Assembly (NCBI RefSeq): GCF_963678635.1
Contig: NW_026971169.1
Span: 16,001 to 80,000, forward strand
Length of the DNA stretch: 64,000 nt
Direction of reading: 5' to 3'
From: Symsagittifera roscoffensis
Lineage: Eukaryota; Xenacoelomorpha; Acoela; Convolutidae
Position 1 is the first letter of the stretch. Each line of letters starts with the position of its first letter. Shown here piece by piece: positions 29,062 to 40,436 of this stretch. The notes below the pieces were generated by a model, which ran no database searches, was not told the DNA's origin, and saw only the letters and a program-made list of their open reading frames with translations. The position numbers and the translations under genes were made by a program.

Positions 29062-29158
29062 CTCAAGTGGGTGTGTGTTTGCCTAATACACCCACTGAGG
29101 TCTTCTTTTAGGTGCCCTGCGATTGCCCGAGCTGTCCTATTAAGTGGCTCAAGGCAAC
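29062..29158. other. Leader hairpin pair, first unit
   Basis: Hairpin 1 pairs CTCA-GTGGGTGT with ACACCCAC-TGAG (one bulged A; 29062-29099). Hairpin 2 pairs TTGCC-GAGC with GCTC-GGCAA (29122-29157). A second unit starts 185 bases on. Confidence 0.65.
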
Positions 29159-29246
29159 CTCTGATCGAAAATTTCTAAAGTCTATGAAAAAGCTCTCCCA
29201 CACCCGGACTGCTCCAAGTGCACGAGAGTAGGGAACAACTTTTCTT

Positions 29247-29342
29247 CTCAAGTGAGTGCGTATTTGCCTAATACACTCACCGAGGTCTTCTTTTATTTGT
29301 TCCCGGATTGCCCGAGCTTTCCTATTAAGTAGCTCAAGGCAA
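29247..29342. other. Leader hairpin pair, second unit
   Basis: Same layout as 29062-29158. The first stem reads GTGAGTG/CACTCAC instead of GTGGGTG/CACCCAC, so both arms changed together. The second stem ends GAGCT/AGCTC instead of GAGC/GCTC. Confidence 0.65.
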
Positions 29343-29559
29343 CCACACAACCAAAATCACAATAAAAAAAAAAGTTTTTTTTTTGTTCGGGTACTTCTGA
29401 TACACCCGATCTAGAATCCAAAGTTGATCACAAATTTCCGGGTCAAAATGGGCTCTTATGATCCTAATAAGCACGCCTAATATCCTAATATGATTTTAAT
29501 TAAATGGATATTTTCCTTTTCCCAAATTGCCACAGAAGGTTTCCTCAAGTTTCTAACAA

Positions 29560-29950
29560 GGGAGGTTGTTTAGAAGGTTTAAGACACTCCGGAGGGTTAC
29601 TTCGGAGGCTTGTTAAGACACTTAGCCTACTTCGGAGGGTACCTTAATCACCCAGGTCACTTCGGAGGTTCCCCCTAAATTTACTAAGGAGGGTCAATAA
29701 GATGTTTAATATGCTCCGGAGGGTTACTTCGGAGGGTACCTCCAAAATTTTCAAATTTCTGAGCTTCACTCAGAAGGGCCTTCAATTAACTTCAGGAAGC
29801 GTCAAAACAAGCTAAATTCTCTATCAGGGGGGCTGTCTTAACTTCTTTGGATAACCTCGTGGAATTTTTCCACTATGGAGGGTTGCTAAGGGCCTTAGCT
29901 GACTCCAGAGGGTTACCTCGGAGGGTTCCTCAAAAATCAAGAAAAAAGGT
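29560..29950. repeat. Degenerate CCGGAGGGTTACTTCGGAGG repeats
   Basis: At least seven irregular copies of (C/T)(C/T)CGGAGGGT(T/A)(A/C)C with AT-rich spacing. Copy C has a comparable CCCTCCGGATTGG array at 48066-48300. Confidence 0.6.
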
Positions 29951-31695
29951 TATGTTGCCGCAATAAAGTCTCCAAAAAGGGTCTACCTGACTTAAAACTA
30001 GGTTGGCTGACACGGTCAACCTTCCCAGTTGAATAAAAAGGTGTTTTGATAAAATTTTCTGCCGCTCGGAGCGTTACCTGTAATTTGGACCCTCCGAACC
30101 AACAAATTCTAAAAAATTTTTCCTTTCCGAGATTATCAACCCAAAAACGGTAGCGGTCCGGAAAATTGGTCCAAAATGTCGACTTATGGTACCAAAATTA
30201 TCCCGATCGGATGACTAGTCTTTGAGAAATTGCCAAAAACGTGTTTGTCCAAATGGCCTTTTTTCACCACCTGTATAGGTTCTGAGAAACTTTTTCCGCA
30301 ATTCCTATCGAAAGTGCCTAAAAATAATTGAAACGAGCGTAGTAGCCCTGTACGGCACTGGAATAGTGCAAAAAACCGGATCAAAATTGGTTTGGAGACA
30401 AAAATTTGGCCAATAACTATCAAATTTGGACCCTCCGATTCCTTCCTTTTCCGATCCTTAAGTCGTTAGCTCTATCTACGAAGCTGATCGGAGGGTTACT
30501 CAAGAATTTCTCTAGTAACCGAGCACGTTATGCTAGCACGCTCCTAACGCAAAAATTTTTATTGCTCTAACTCAAAAAACTCAAAAACTCGATCCCCAAA
30601 ACAGATTGACAAAATTCAGAAAATTATCGAAATTTTGACCGAAAAATTTTGGTTTTTTCCAACTTCTACTGAATCTTTGCTCACGCGGTTTCTTTAGTTA
30701 GGAGGATGGAACTACGTAGCTACTCCCTATATAAAAGCTTTTTGTTGTTCGGAAAAGCTCGGATATTCAAAAATTAGGGGGTCTACAGTTTGATCGAAAA
30801 TCGATGATTTTCGACAAAATTGGGTGTTTTTTTTGGGTCTAATTTAGGAGATAAGTAATATGTAATAAGGATAATAACCTATTAGTAGTCGTTAATGAAT
30901 AGTACTATACCCTCCTTTGCACCAAAATACCCGAATTAAGACCCTTAACTCGGAAATTTGTAATCGATGGAGGGTACAATCGGACCGCGCCAATCGTGCC
31001 CCCCACCACTTAAATTTTAATGAAATAGTACCCGAACGATACTAAAATTGCTTCAACGATACCCAACAGTCTCTGCGGATGTTGTCCCTGATGTCCCTGT
31101 TGAGTGTGGAACACGTTGATCAGCTTGCCACTCTACCCTCCGGCCACCGGCAAAATCACCATTAACGTGCTTAAACACTCAAATTACACTCGAGGGAGGG
31201 TATCCAACCCTTCACCAAAACACACAATATTTCTATCAGAAACGATATAAATCAATCTGAAACAACAACAAATAGGAAGGTCAGATCACATCTCGTCCGG
31301 AAATAACATATAAACTGTCACTTTACGTTTTTTACTGTTTTTGGTCTTTTTTGGATTTTTTTACTGTTTTTTGTACTTTTTTGTTTTCAAATAAAATTGT
31401 TTTTGGCTTTTTCTTGGTTATACACTATTTTTGTTTGGTTTTACGCTTTCTCTTTAGTTGTTTTTGGTCCCGGGACCTCGGGACAAGCGGGTTCATGATT
31501 TCCCACCTAACCCTCCGGCCCCCGGAATTTTCGATGTTAACTAAGTTAAAAAGCTAAATAGTACTGGACGGAGGGTACGCACCTTCCCCCCAGTACAATA
31601 ACGGGCATTAAGGCCTCTACCTCGGGCATACGCCCGGAGCGGAGGGTTCGTCGCTGAAACGCTTGCGGATCATGATGGTCTTATGCCTTTGACAG

Positions 31696-31713
31696 GCCCA
31701 CCCAGGAGCGCCA
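31696..31713 (-). promoter_or_regulatory. Primer-binding site, copy A
   Basis: The sense strand reads TGGCGCTCCTGGGTGGGC, fitting the 3' end of a tRNA that finishes GGAGCGCCA. It is 12 bases inside the 5' LTR, where most elements have 0-5. Equivalents are at 46552-46565 (one change) and 604-618. The tRNA is not identified. Confidence 0.65.
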
Positions 31714-31725
31714 TAAAAACGTCTA

Positions 31726-32608
31726 TGTAACATTCGCCCAAATACTACACAGCGACGGAGCGTAGAAAAAGTACCTATTAACGACTGGCAGGCGTCAGTT
31801 ACCTTAATCCTACTCACTTTTCACCGTCTCGACCTTGCCAGTTGATTTTCTGGTCTGTCTAGGGCAAAGTAAAAAGTTACCATTTTTAGGCCATCAGTCA
31901 AACGACTTTTGACCAGCTTTCGTTTACATGCGAACACAACCACATAGCTGAGTCTCGGATCCTCAGACTACGTGATTTTCATTAAAAACACGGCTCGAAC
32001 AACCTATTTTAACATGTTTTTGTGTGACAGTTCTATATTAAATCCATTGGAGATGGATTGACCCTTTCCTCTTTCTAGCTACTCATATTCTAAAATATCA
32101 AGTTACACCGGTGTTAATTTAAAGTTTCACGACATCCAAGTAGCTATAAAGTTAGTTCTATACAGTCCCTTCACATAAACATTCTCTGGGGGACCAAGCC
32201 TCCGCTCCCGTAATATTCCTGCGATAACGCTCTTGTCTCTTCTAATTTGCGTCCCGGGAGGGTTCCGTGGTATATTTCTTCCCCCACTGAAGCCTCCTTC
32301 TCCACCAATATTCACTGCTAAGGTCCTTATCGTGTGTTGTTGCCACGATAAGAGGCTTCGTATTTCTCGTCTCTTGTACGACTGTTTTTCACAATATCTG
32401 TCGTTGTTCTTATTTTCGTCACTTTTTGGCTCAAAATGGCCGTTTTTCGTATTTCTGAGAAACATCAACTTGAAAATCGAAATTTTAAAAATAAATATTC
32501 CAGAATATTCTGACCCTCCTTTCAAGCACTTTTTTGCTGTTAAGGCCTTTTCTCTCTGATTCGTGCTTCGTCGGAAGGTTGCGCTGTGCCATCTGGCGGA
32601 ATGGCACA
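31726..32608 (-). repeat. 5' LTR of copy A (883 bp)
   Basis: Near-identical partner of 8669-9551, with the same ends. Right of it, copy B coding sequence resumes at 32609 (sense GTGGATACT just before the LTR). Confidence 0.93.
32326..32352. other. LTR hairpin, copy A right
   Basis: CTTATCGTG, 9-base loop, CACGATAAG: a perfect 9-bp stem in the place of the hairpins at 1199 and 1917. Confidence 0.65.
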
Positions 32609-35177
32609 AGTATCCACCACTTCAACCATTGACTCTAGGATGTCTTTTATTGCTGGCCATACAGCTCTTCCTGCCGTCGTAGGCTCTCTGAGTCTGCTCA
32701 GGAAACCTCTACTGTGTAGATGGTCATTGATGCCAGCAAACACGGTTGTGATTGGGTTCATCTCCGTCTGTCTCTGTACCCCGATAGCCATTGACACGGA
32801 TTGCATTAGGTCCAGATTTACCGCTGCCAACATTATAATATCCGGCCAAAACAGAAACTTGGAAGTGTGTACGATCTCTGAATTCGCTACTATCATAATT
32901 TTGGCCTTCCTCATTTCTGCCTTGTCGTACGCGGCAACGATGGTCTCATTTTTCTTTATCGCTTTCATCCCGCCGTTTCTTTGGACATCACCTTCCTGAT
33001 TCACCTGCTTCGGGTACGCCCTTTCTTTCACGTGGCTTGGTGGTGCTTTCACCTGTCTGAACATCTTGACATGTTGTCCAATCGGTGCCCTCGTCGTCAA
33101 GAATCTCCCAGGTCTCTCTTCCAGATTTCCTTCATCGTGATTGAATCTCACGTCTTGCAAAGGTCTTCTGTTCACTGGGCCCATTGTGTTATTAGCGGGC
33201 AGTCCCTCTAGATCAGCAAACCTCAAGGCCGTCATGGAGCTGAAGTTTATGCCAGCAGCTTTTAACCAGTCTACGCCTGTTATCGAGTACAATCCACTGA
33301 CCGATAACCTCGCTCCATTCAGCATCCTAATGGCACCCGCTGCGAAGCTCACCTTCTGAACGTTCAGTTTCATCAGTTCATCCTTGTATATGTGCTAGGG
33401 AGAAGGTATGGGCCTCGACCACATCAAAGAGCGTCTATCAGGGCGTCTCTCGTCTCGACTGGTACTTGTCGTCTCCGATCTCCTGTCCAATCTGGAGGTG
33501 CTGGTTGTCTCCTCCGTCGGGTTGACAGGCTCTAAACTTCTCCTAGGATTAATGATCCTCCTCATGTGCGCTTCTCCCAATCGATCCTAAACGTCCGCTC
33601 TTTGACCCGGCTCGCTGGAGACCTGTGGCCTATATTTCGTCACGGCTGGGACCGTTCCCAAACGTGTCTCCAGGTTAGGAGGCACAAAGGTTGAAATTGT
33701 CGGTTCATTTGATGCTTCTTCTTTCTTCAGCATTCCCGTGTCAAAGAAATCTACTTCCAACTCATCTAATCGCTCTTGGAAGACTCTGTTCAACCAAGCC
33801 TGCCCTTCAGTGCTATCGAAGTGGACGCCGTCCATAGTCAGCCTGGCCTGATCCATAGCCCTCAACTCATGTTCGATGTACATGAGGATCACCCGTCCGG
33901 CATTCCGACTTCCGAGATTCCTTAGGATGTTATTCCACCTGTGTCTTCTCCCTGCTGCAGTCAAGGTCCTCGCGTTCATTGGCACAGTGCAAACGGTCAG
34001 CACCGCGCAGTTGAACTTCTGCCAGAGAGTAGTGAACAAGCACACCATCATCGATTCCCATAGTGCTTCCTCCTCATCCGAACTTCTCGAGATGTTGTTC
34101 GTTCCAATCTGGATCATCAGACTGGGGATCCTCCCTGGATTCATTAGTTCCACCATCCGTATAACTGGGCTATAGTCGCCCCTCCGAAGGCCATCGCCGT
34201 GGTGACCCAAGAGGTCCTCAAATTCGACAGTACTCTGACCAAGCTGTCTCCCAGTATCAGATGTGATGTCCCCAGTGGCGGTGGTTGCAGGTTTACTGCC
34301 GGGTTCCAAGTCGATCGATTGAAGCTAGCTCTCGGATCTGTCTCCGGAACTCCCGTGAAGTTATATCTCAATTGATTATTCTTTTGTATGTCTATTACAC
34401 GTGACACTTTCTTCGCTGGCATCTTCTGTATTCTTCTTTCTGGGGCCTTAGTGCTCCCCATCAGTGGCGTCACGTCGCTTATTCCCTGTCTGATCACGGT
34501 CTGTGAGAGTCGTACTCTGCCCGTGTCATCGATCGTTCCATAGGGTGCAGTCACCCCGGAACCTGGCGCATTCTTGTTGGCGACTAGTCGTCCAGCTGTC
34601 TCTATCAGCTTCATCACTGTTTGTTCCACGACTGGGTCACCCAAGGTGTCACTCGGGTCCGGGATTGTCACTCGACCTGTTGTTGTCAGGAGTCGCGTTT
34701 CCGTTGTCTGACTAATCTCTCGAGGCGTCAAGAGCTCCATCGGGGACTGCCCACGAGGATCACTCCTTGCAGGTATCACCTTCTCCACGGCCGTTGTCAA
34801 CGCCATCCGCTCTTCGTATTCCCGCCTCAAGCGCTCAATCTCTTCGCTCTGTTTTTTGCCGCAGTCCTCGAACAATCTCTTCCACATGTCCCTATCTTCC
34901 TCCGTACTGAGCATGGTCTTATTCATCTCGTCCAGCTCCCTTTTCGTCGATTCCAGTTCGTCCTTTATCCCATCCAGATCTTGGGCATGGAGGGCAAAGG
35001 CATTTCACCTGGTTGATAAGTCCTAGAATTTCCCAATCCAGGCTCATTCGCCAAGTCACTCCCTGAGAGAGCCGCGTTTCTCCACCTCATCACTCTCATG
35101 TTCGGGCGGTCTAGTACTCCCCTCTCTTCGTATGCTGCCATCAATAGGACTTCCGTGGGCAAAGATGTTTATCAGGG
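32609..35177 (-). pseudogene. ORF2 copy B, second tandem unit with SGNH domain
   Basis: Minus-strand remnant, broken by frame changes near 35000, 34310, 33590 and 33400. It starts within the ORF2 N-terminal domain (SPTEVLLMAAYEERG) and continues through coiled coil, SGNH hydrolase and GINDHLHSRG block to codon GAT-ACT, where copy A interrupts it. The SGNH blocks are canonical: GDSLV, GTNN and DGVH. It lacks a piece of the coiled-coil lead-in present in the first unit. Confidence 0.72.
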
Positions 35178-37447
35178 CCCATGTCACCAGAAATCTTCCA
35201 GGTCTCTCTTCTCGATTACCTTCATCATGATTCAACCTCACGTCCTGCAATGGTCTTGCGTTCACTGGTCTCATCGTGTTATTAGAGGGCAGTCCCTCTG
35301 GGTCAGCAAATCTCAAGGCTGTCGTGGAACTGAAGTTTATGCTAGCGGCTATCAACCAGTCTACGCCTGTTATCGTGTACAGTCTGCTGACGGATAGCCT
35401 CGCTCCATTCAGCATCCTCCTTGCTTCTTCGATGAAGCTCACCCTCTGGAGATCGAGCTTCCTTAGTTCTTCTTTGTATACATGCCAGAGAGATGGTATG
35501 GGTCTTGACCACATCAACGAGCCTCTGCCCGGGCGTCTCTCCTCTCGACATGTATTTATCGTCTCCGATCTCGTGTCCGATCTAGACGTGCTGGCTGTCT
35601 CTTCGATTGGGTTAACAGTTCCTATTCTTCTCCTAGGATGGATGGTCCTCCTCACCGGCGCTTCTCCCAATCGATCCTGAACGTCTATCCTTTGACCTGG
35701 TTCGCTGGAGGTCTGTTGTCTGTAATTCGTGACGGCCGGGACCGTCCCCAAGCGTGTTTCCAGGCTAGGAGGCACGAAGGTGGTAATCACCGCGTCATTC
35801 GATGTTCCTTCTTCCTTCAGCACTCCTGTGTCAAAGAGTTCTACCTCCAACTCATCCAATCGCTCCCGGAAGACTCTGTTCAGCCGATCCTGTCCTTCTA
35901 TACTATCGAAGTGGATGCCGTCTGTGGTCAGCCTGGCCTGATCCATCGCTCTCAACTCATTTTCGATGTCCATGAGGATCATCCTTCCGGAATTCCGACT
36001 TGCGAGATTCCTCAAAATATTGTTCCACCTGACCACTCCTTCGTTGTGCCTTCTCCCTGCTGCTGTCAAGCTTCTTGCATTCATAGGCACAGTGCAAACG
36101 GTCAGTACCGCGCAGTTGAACTTCTGCCAGAGAGTAGTAAACAAGCACACCATCATTGATTCCCATAGTTCTTCTTCCTCATCTGAGCTTCTAGAGATGT
36201 TTTTTGTCCCAACCAGGATCATCACATTGAGGATTCTCCCCGGGTTCATCAACTCCACCATCCGAAATAACTGGGCTATCGTCGCGCCTCCGAAAGCCAT
36301 CACCGTGGTGATCCAGGAGGTCCTCAAGTTTGAGAGTACTCCGACTAAGCTGTCTCCCAGTATCAGATGTGATGTCCCCAGCGGTGGTTGCTGCAGGTTT
36401 ACTGCCGGGCTCCAGGTCGCTCGATTGAAGCAAGCTCTCGGATCCGCATCCGAAACTCCTGTGAAGTTATATTTCAACTGATTGTTCTTCTGTACGTCTA
36501 TCACCCGGGACACTTTCTTCGCCGGCGTCTTTCGTATACTCCTTTCTGGGACCTTAGAGTTCCCCATTGGTAGCGTTGTATCGTTGACTACGTTTTGGTC
36601 ATCACGTCTTTGGAGAGCCGTACTCTGCCCGTATCGTCGATCGTTCCATAGGTTGCAGTCACCCCGGAACCTGGCGCATTCTTGTTGGCGACTAGTCGTC
36701 CAGCTGTCTCTATCAGCTTCCTCACCGTTTGTTGCACGACTGGGTCACCCAAGGTATCACTCGGGTCCGGGATTGTCACTCGACATGTTTTTGTCGGGAG
36801 TTGCGTTTCCGTTGTCTGACTCATTTCTCGAGGCGTCAAGAGCTCCATCGGGAACTGCCCACGAGGATCACTCCTTGCAGGTATCACTTTCTCCACGGCT
36901 GTTGTCAACGCCAACCGCTCCGATCGCTCTTTGTAGTCCCGCCTCAACTGTTCAATTTCTTCGCCCTGCTTTTTGTTGCAGTCTTCAAACAATCTCTTCC
37001 ACATGTCTCTATCTTCCTCCGTACTGAGCATGGTCTTAGTCATCTCATCCAGGTCCTTTCTGATCCTTTCCAGATCGTCTTTCATCCCATCTAGATCTCG
37101 CATGGTTCGGTTCGTTTGAACCCCTTGTTCTAATTTCGCCCTCTTTGGTGGCACAGCTGTTCTCAGTGGTGAACCAGACGAGGCAGCCTCGCTGCTCATC
37201 TCTTGATGCATTCTCCTCAGCCCAGGCTTGGGCTTGGAGAGCAAAGGCATCTCACCTGGTTGGTAAGTCCTAGAACTTTCCAATCCAGACTCGTTCGCCA
37301 AGTCACTCCCTGAGAGAGCCCCGTTTCTCCACCTCATCACTCTCATGTTCGGGCGGTCTAGCACTCCCCTTTCTCCGTATGCTTCCATCAATAGGACTTC
37401 CGTGGGGCTGTCCCCACGGTTGTCATGCCCCAAGATGTTTATCAGGG
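33089..37447 (-). repeat. Tandem duplication inside ORF2 of copy B
   Basis: Units of about 2.1 and 2.3 kb (33089-35177 and 35178-37447, boundaries approximate) that carry the same N-terminal, coiled-coil and SGNH sequence at high identity. Copy A has a single unit. Confidence 0.75.
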
Positions 37448-37583
37448 CGGTCAGCAACATGACTACCTCTGGGGCCTCCAGAGCGAAGTCTCGATCCACT
37501 AGCCGACGATAGATCGCATCTACCATCGGCCCTACATATGCCTCTGCCAGGTCCATCAATTCATCCAAGCTGAAATTATCCAT
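35178..37583 (-). pseudogene. ORF2 copy B, first tandem unit with start codon
   Basis: Begins with the ATG at 37583 (MDNFSLDELMDLAEA), then the N-terminal domain, a clear coiled coil (MKDDLERIRKDLDEMTK onward), a linker, and the SGNH hydrolase with GDSLV, GTKN (normally GTND) and DGIH. It runs open to 36588, changes frame near 36570-36590, and stays open from 36567 to 35056. Near 35178 the sequence jumps from RPGRFLVTWAL straight back to the N-terminal domain of the next unit. That places the duplication breakpoint inside the region after the hydrolase. Confidence 0.72.
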
Positions 37584-37978
37584 TCTCTTTTCAGTTTTGA
37601 TTCGATTTGATTTAATTATTTGACTCAAGAGTAATTAAATGATCAATCAGGATCTAGAAAAGAGGTCACGAAAATCACACTTGTCAGTTTCACCTTAACT
37701 TCTCGTTAAAAATTATATAAAACAGTCAGATAAAAAGATTTTGATCCTAAAACTTTTTAAAATCAATCGGTCTCTAAATTTTTGGAATTCGACCTAAGAT
37801 TGGACAGTCCAAACTTTGGATCTATTCCTAAGATCTTTAATTAGTTGCTCATGGTCACTAACTCCTTCTTACCCAAGATCTTAATAACATAACACAGAAC
37901 ATAACGTAACACACATATCACACACTACTTATTTTGGTCTAACACCCTCTTGCACGTCACCTTAACTCAGCCTATACT
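37584..37978 (-). other. ORF1-ORF2 spacer, copy B
   Basis: AT-rich, non-coding, like 18766-19183. It holds the palindrome TTGGACAGTCCAA at 37800-37812, matching the position of the copy A spacer hairpin. Confidence 0.55.
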
Positions 37979-39423
37979 TCAGTAATATTTCCTATGTAAG
38001 TATACTTGTATATTAGTATCAGAGAAGGTTACGTGTATAAGCGCGTACAATTCCCGAGGATTCAGTCGTCCTCTGTTCGGATCGTACACTGGAAGCGAGA
38101 GCTCCTTCACTTCCATTTCCACAAGGAAGTCTCTGAACCTCGTCAAGGACAAGAAGCATAGGTATTTTCCCGGTATCTGTGACGCCGCCGGAGGCAAGGC
38201 TGCTACGCCCCCTACTCCTGGTCTTTGCTTCCAAAGAAATTCTATGTTTTTATATTCTCTCTTAAAATCAGCCGCTAACGCTGTCCTAAAGCTCATGTCT
38301 GCTGTGATTGCTATCGCACATGTTCTATTTGTGAGTATGAAATCGATATCTGTTAATATTATACTACTAGAATATTCGCTTGGTAAGTTAAAATATGACT
38401 CAACTACCCTCCCTATGTCAGGTTTCTTTGGTTCTTCGCCTGTTTCTGCTTCTAAGTCTCCTGTCTCTCTTGCTATTCTTAATTTTTTATTACTAAATTT
38501 TCAGTGTGGGTAAGTCCTATCCCCACTCCCCGAACAAAATTATCCATCGACGTCCCCGTCGATCGCATACCGGATATCAAGTCGAGGTTGGAAGCCCGAA
38601 TGAGTAGTTGCCCTTCCTGGGCAGCCCAGGAAGGATCATCTTGTTCAGTTTTCCTGTATTTCATGCTTTCACGATCTACATCTTGAATCGTGACACTGGG
38701 CTCTTCGGGGTCTGATGTCATTTCGTTCAGCCACTCCAAGACACGCAGATTTGTGAGATCTTGTTCGTAGGACTCCTGTTGCTCGTCGTCGAATTCTACT
38801 CCGGGTTTCGACCGGTCCTCGAACCATTTCCGGTCGTTAACATCTACTATGTCGATTTTTTGTGACACTGTTATTCCTTCTAGAACCACCACTTCTTCCA
38901 CTATCTTTTTCAGATCTATCCTGTCTACTATAAAGTCGTCACCGTTAGGATTATATTTCTTTTTGGGCCTCGTCCCGTCGTTCTGTCGAGTCTGTATCGT
39001 GAACAGAAGATCTGGTTTCAAGTTTTTGGGGACCTCCATTTGTTCGGGATCCTGCCAGTTTTCTTCTGCGTATCGTAAGGTTTCATTGTCTGCTTCGATC
39101 ACCTCATTTGGATCCAGGTCCAGTGGTGTACTTGTTCCTTCCTCTACGACTTCGTTTCCATCGTTCTTCTCCCTGGTGCCCTTCTCGTTGACCTCAAAAG
39201 CAGGGTCCATCATTATATAATCCCTTTCTTCCATGACTGCAGGTATACACAAGTCTTCTGTTGATCGATTGTGTGGCTTAGTGTTCTCGTAGTGGGCGTT
39301 TCGGCCAGTACTCAGTCTATAAAAGCGTCCCTCCTGGTGCACTTCCGTAATCATGAAGGGACACCTCCACTTTTTAGGAGCTTTTTCGTTCCTTTCGGTG
39401 GTACAACGTTCTGAAATACCCAT
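37979..39423 (-). pseudogene. ORF1 tail of copy B: integrase end, acidic linker, macro domain
   Basis: Open from 39423 to 38479, with the integrase GPF-like end (KKWRCPFMITEVH) in the same frame as the acidic linker. This shows that integrase and the tail were one protein. A frame change near 38300-38480 precedes the macro domain (38330-37979). It has TALAADFKREYKNIEFLWKQRPGVGG and LSLPVYDPNRGRL.PRELYALIHV, nearly the same residues as copy A although many third-codon bases differ. The VTKATDR-to-helix stretch of copy A is missing here. The DNA between 38330 and 38380 still encodes the AIAITAD start. Confidence 0.7.
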
Positions 39424-40436
39424 ACGTAGCCTCCTACCGAGTAAGTTTTTGCACCAGCTGCTTTCTTGTCGAATCTTTTCCTCTGCCTTGCCTGTGCTTG
39501 CCGAGTATTTCTTCTACACAAGTCGTTCAACACTTGATGACGTCTAATCACATCCCTCACGTAGACCTGTGGAGACGTTTTCTTTCCCTCGTACTCTGGG
39601 TAGAAAAAGGTCAAGGGCAAAGACTTCTCGTGTCCGGTTAGCATCATGTGTGGACTAACTCCGGTGGTGGAGTGTTGCGTGCTGTTAGAGGCTCCCATCA
39701 CCTGTGGAAGGTATCTGTCCTAATCGGTCATGTACCTGGAAAAATATACCCTCAGCATCGACACTAACGTTCTATTGTGCCTTTCCACTAAGCCATTCGT
39801 CTGGGGATGGTATGTCGTGGAGTGAGCTCGAGCAACCTGTGAGCGTCTCATAAGCTCCTTCGTGAGTTCTCCTACGAAAGCTGTTCCGTTATCTGATTGA
39901 AACGTCATCGGACAACCATGTCTCGCTATCCACGTATTGATCAGGTGGTCGCATGTCTCTTCTGCTGAGGCAGTTATGCAGTACACGGCCTCTGCATACT
40001 TCGTGAATTGATCTATCTTGACCAAGACTTGATTATAACCACTGTCTGTCATGCATATCTTTTGGTGATCTATCTGCACCACCTCGTTGAATTCAGACGA
40101 CTCGATCGACAGTAAAGGAAATCGCAATTTCCTTGGATCCTTGACCTTTTGGCATGACAGGCACGCTGTCACCCACTTCTCACATGCCTTTTTCATTCCA
40201 GGCCGCTCAAAGCGCTTCAGGATCCTCTGATACACCTTGTCGATCCCCTGATGACCCATCTGATCATGCGACCTGAATAATAGTTCTGTCCCATAGAGTT
40301 GCGGCAACACTATCGCGTTATAATTGTATAGGACTTTGTCTTCTTCTCTTCTCTTGCAAGCCACAATTCCGTCCTTGTTCAAATATAACCTCCACTCTTT
40401 CTGCATGAAGTACTGTCTCAGAATACGGTAACTGTC
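39351..40436 (-). pseudogene. Integrase of copy B
   Basis: HDQMGHQGID and CLSCQ zinc ligands, catalytic Asp in QIDHQ, Asp in QSDNGTAF and Glu in NGLVERHN are all intact. A stop near 39720 and a frameshift near 39350-39370 break it. A frameshift near 40440 separates it from the linker. Confidence 0.8.

Larger units (their letters stand above)
28717..31725 (-). other. Long 5' leader of copy A
   Basis: Three kilobases without a convincing gene between the 5' LTR and gag. It contains a direct repeat of about 185 bases (two hairpin pairs, 29062-29158 and 29247-29342), a stretch rich in CCGGAGGG/TTCGGAGG (29560-29950), and a PBS next to the LTR. Blocks near 30290 and 31070 match the leaders of copies B, C and D. 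Confidence 0.7.
8669..32608 (-). mobile_element. Giant LTR retrotransposon, copy A (23.9 kb)
   Basis: Complete element bounded by 883-bp direct LTRs that differ at about 15 positions by eye (roughly 98% identity), so the insertion is fairly young. In sense order: 5' LTR, 12-base gap, primer-binding site, 3-kb leader, ORF1 (Gag-PR-RT-RH-INT-macro), 420-base spacer, ORF2 (SGNH hydrolase plus unknown), 775-base 3' region, PPT-like motif, 3' LTR. The domain order PR-RT-RH-INT is that of Ty3/gypsy elements. The insertion is inside ORF2 of copy B. The bases flanking the LTRs share only AGT (ATAGT on the left, AGTAT on the right), a candidate 3-bp target duplication. It is unusually large, and I recognise no named family. 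Confidence 0.88.
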
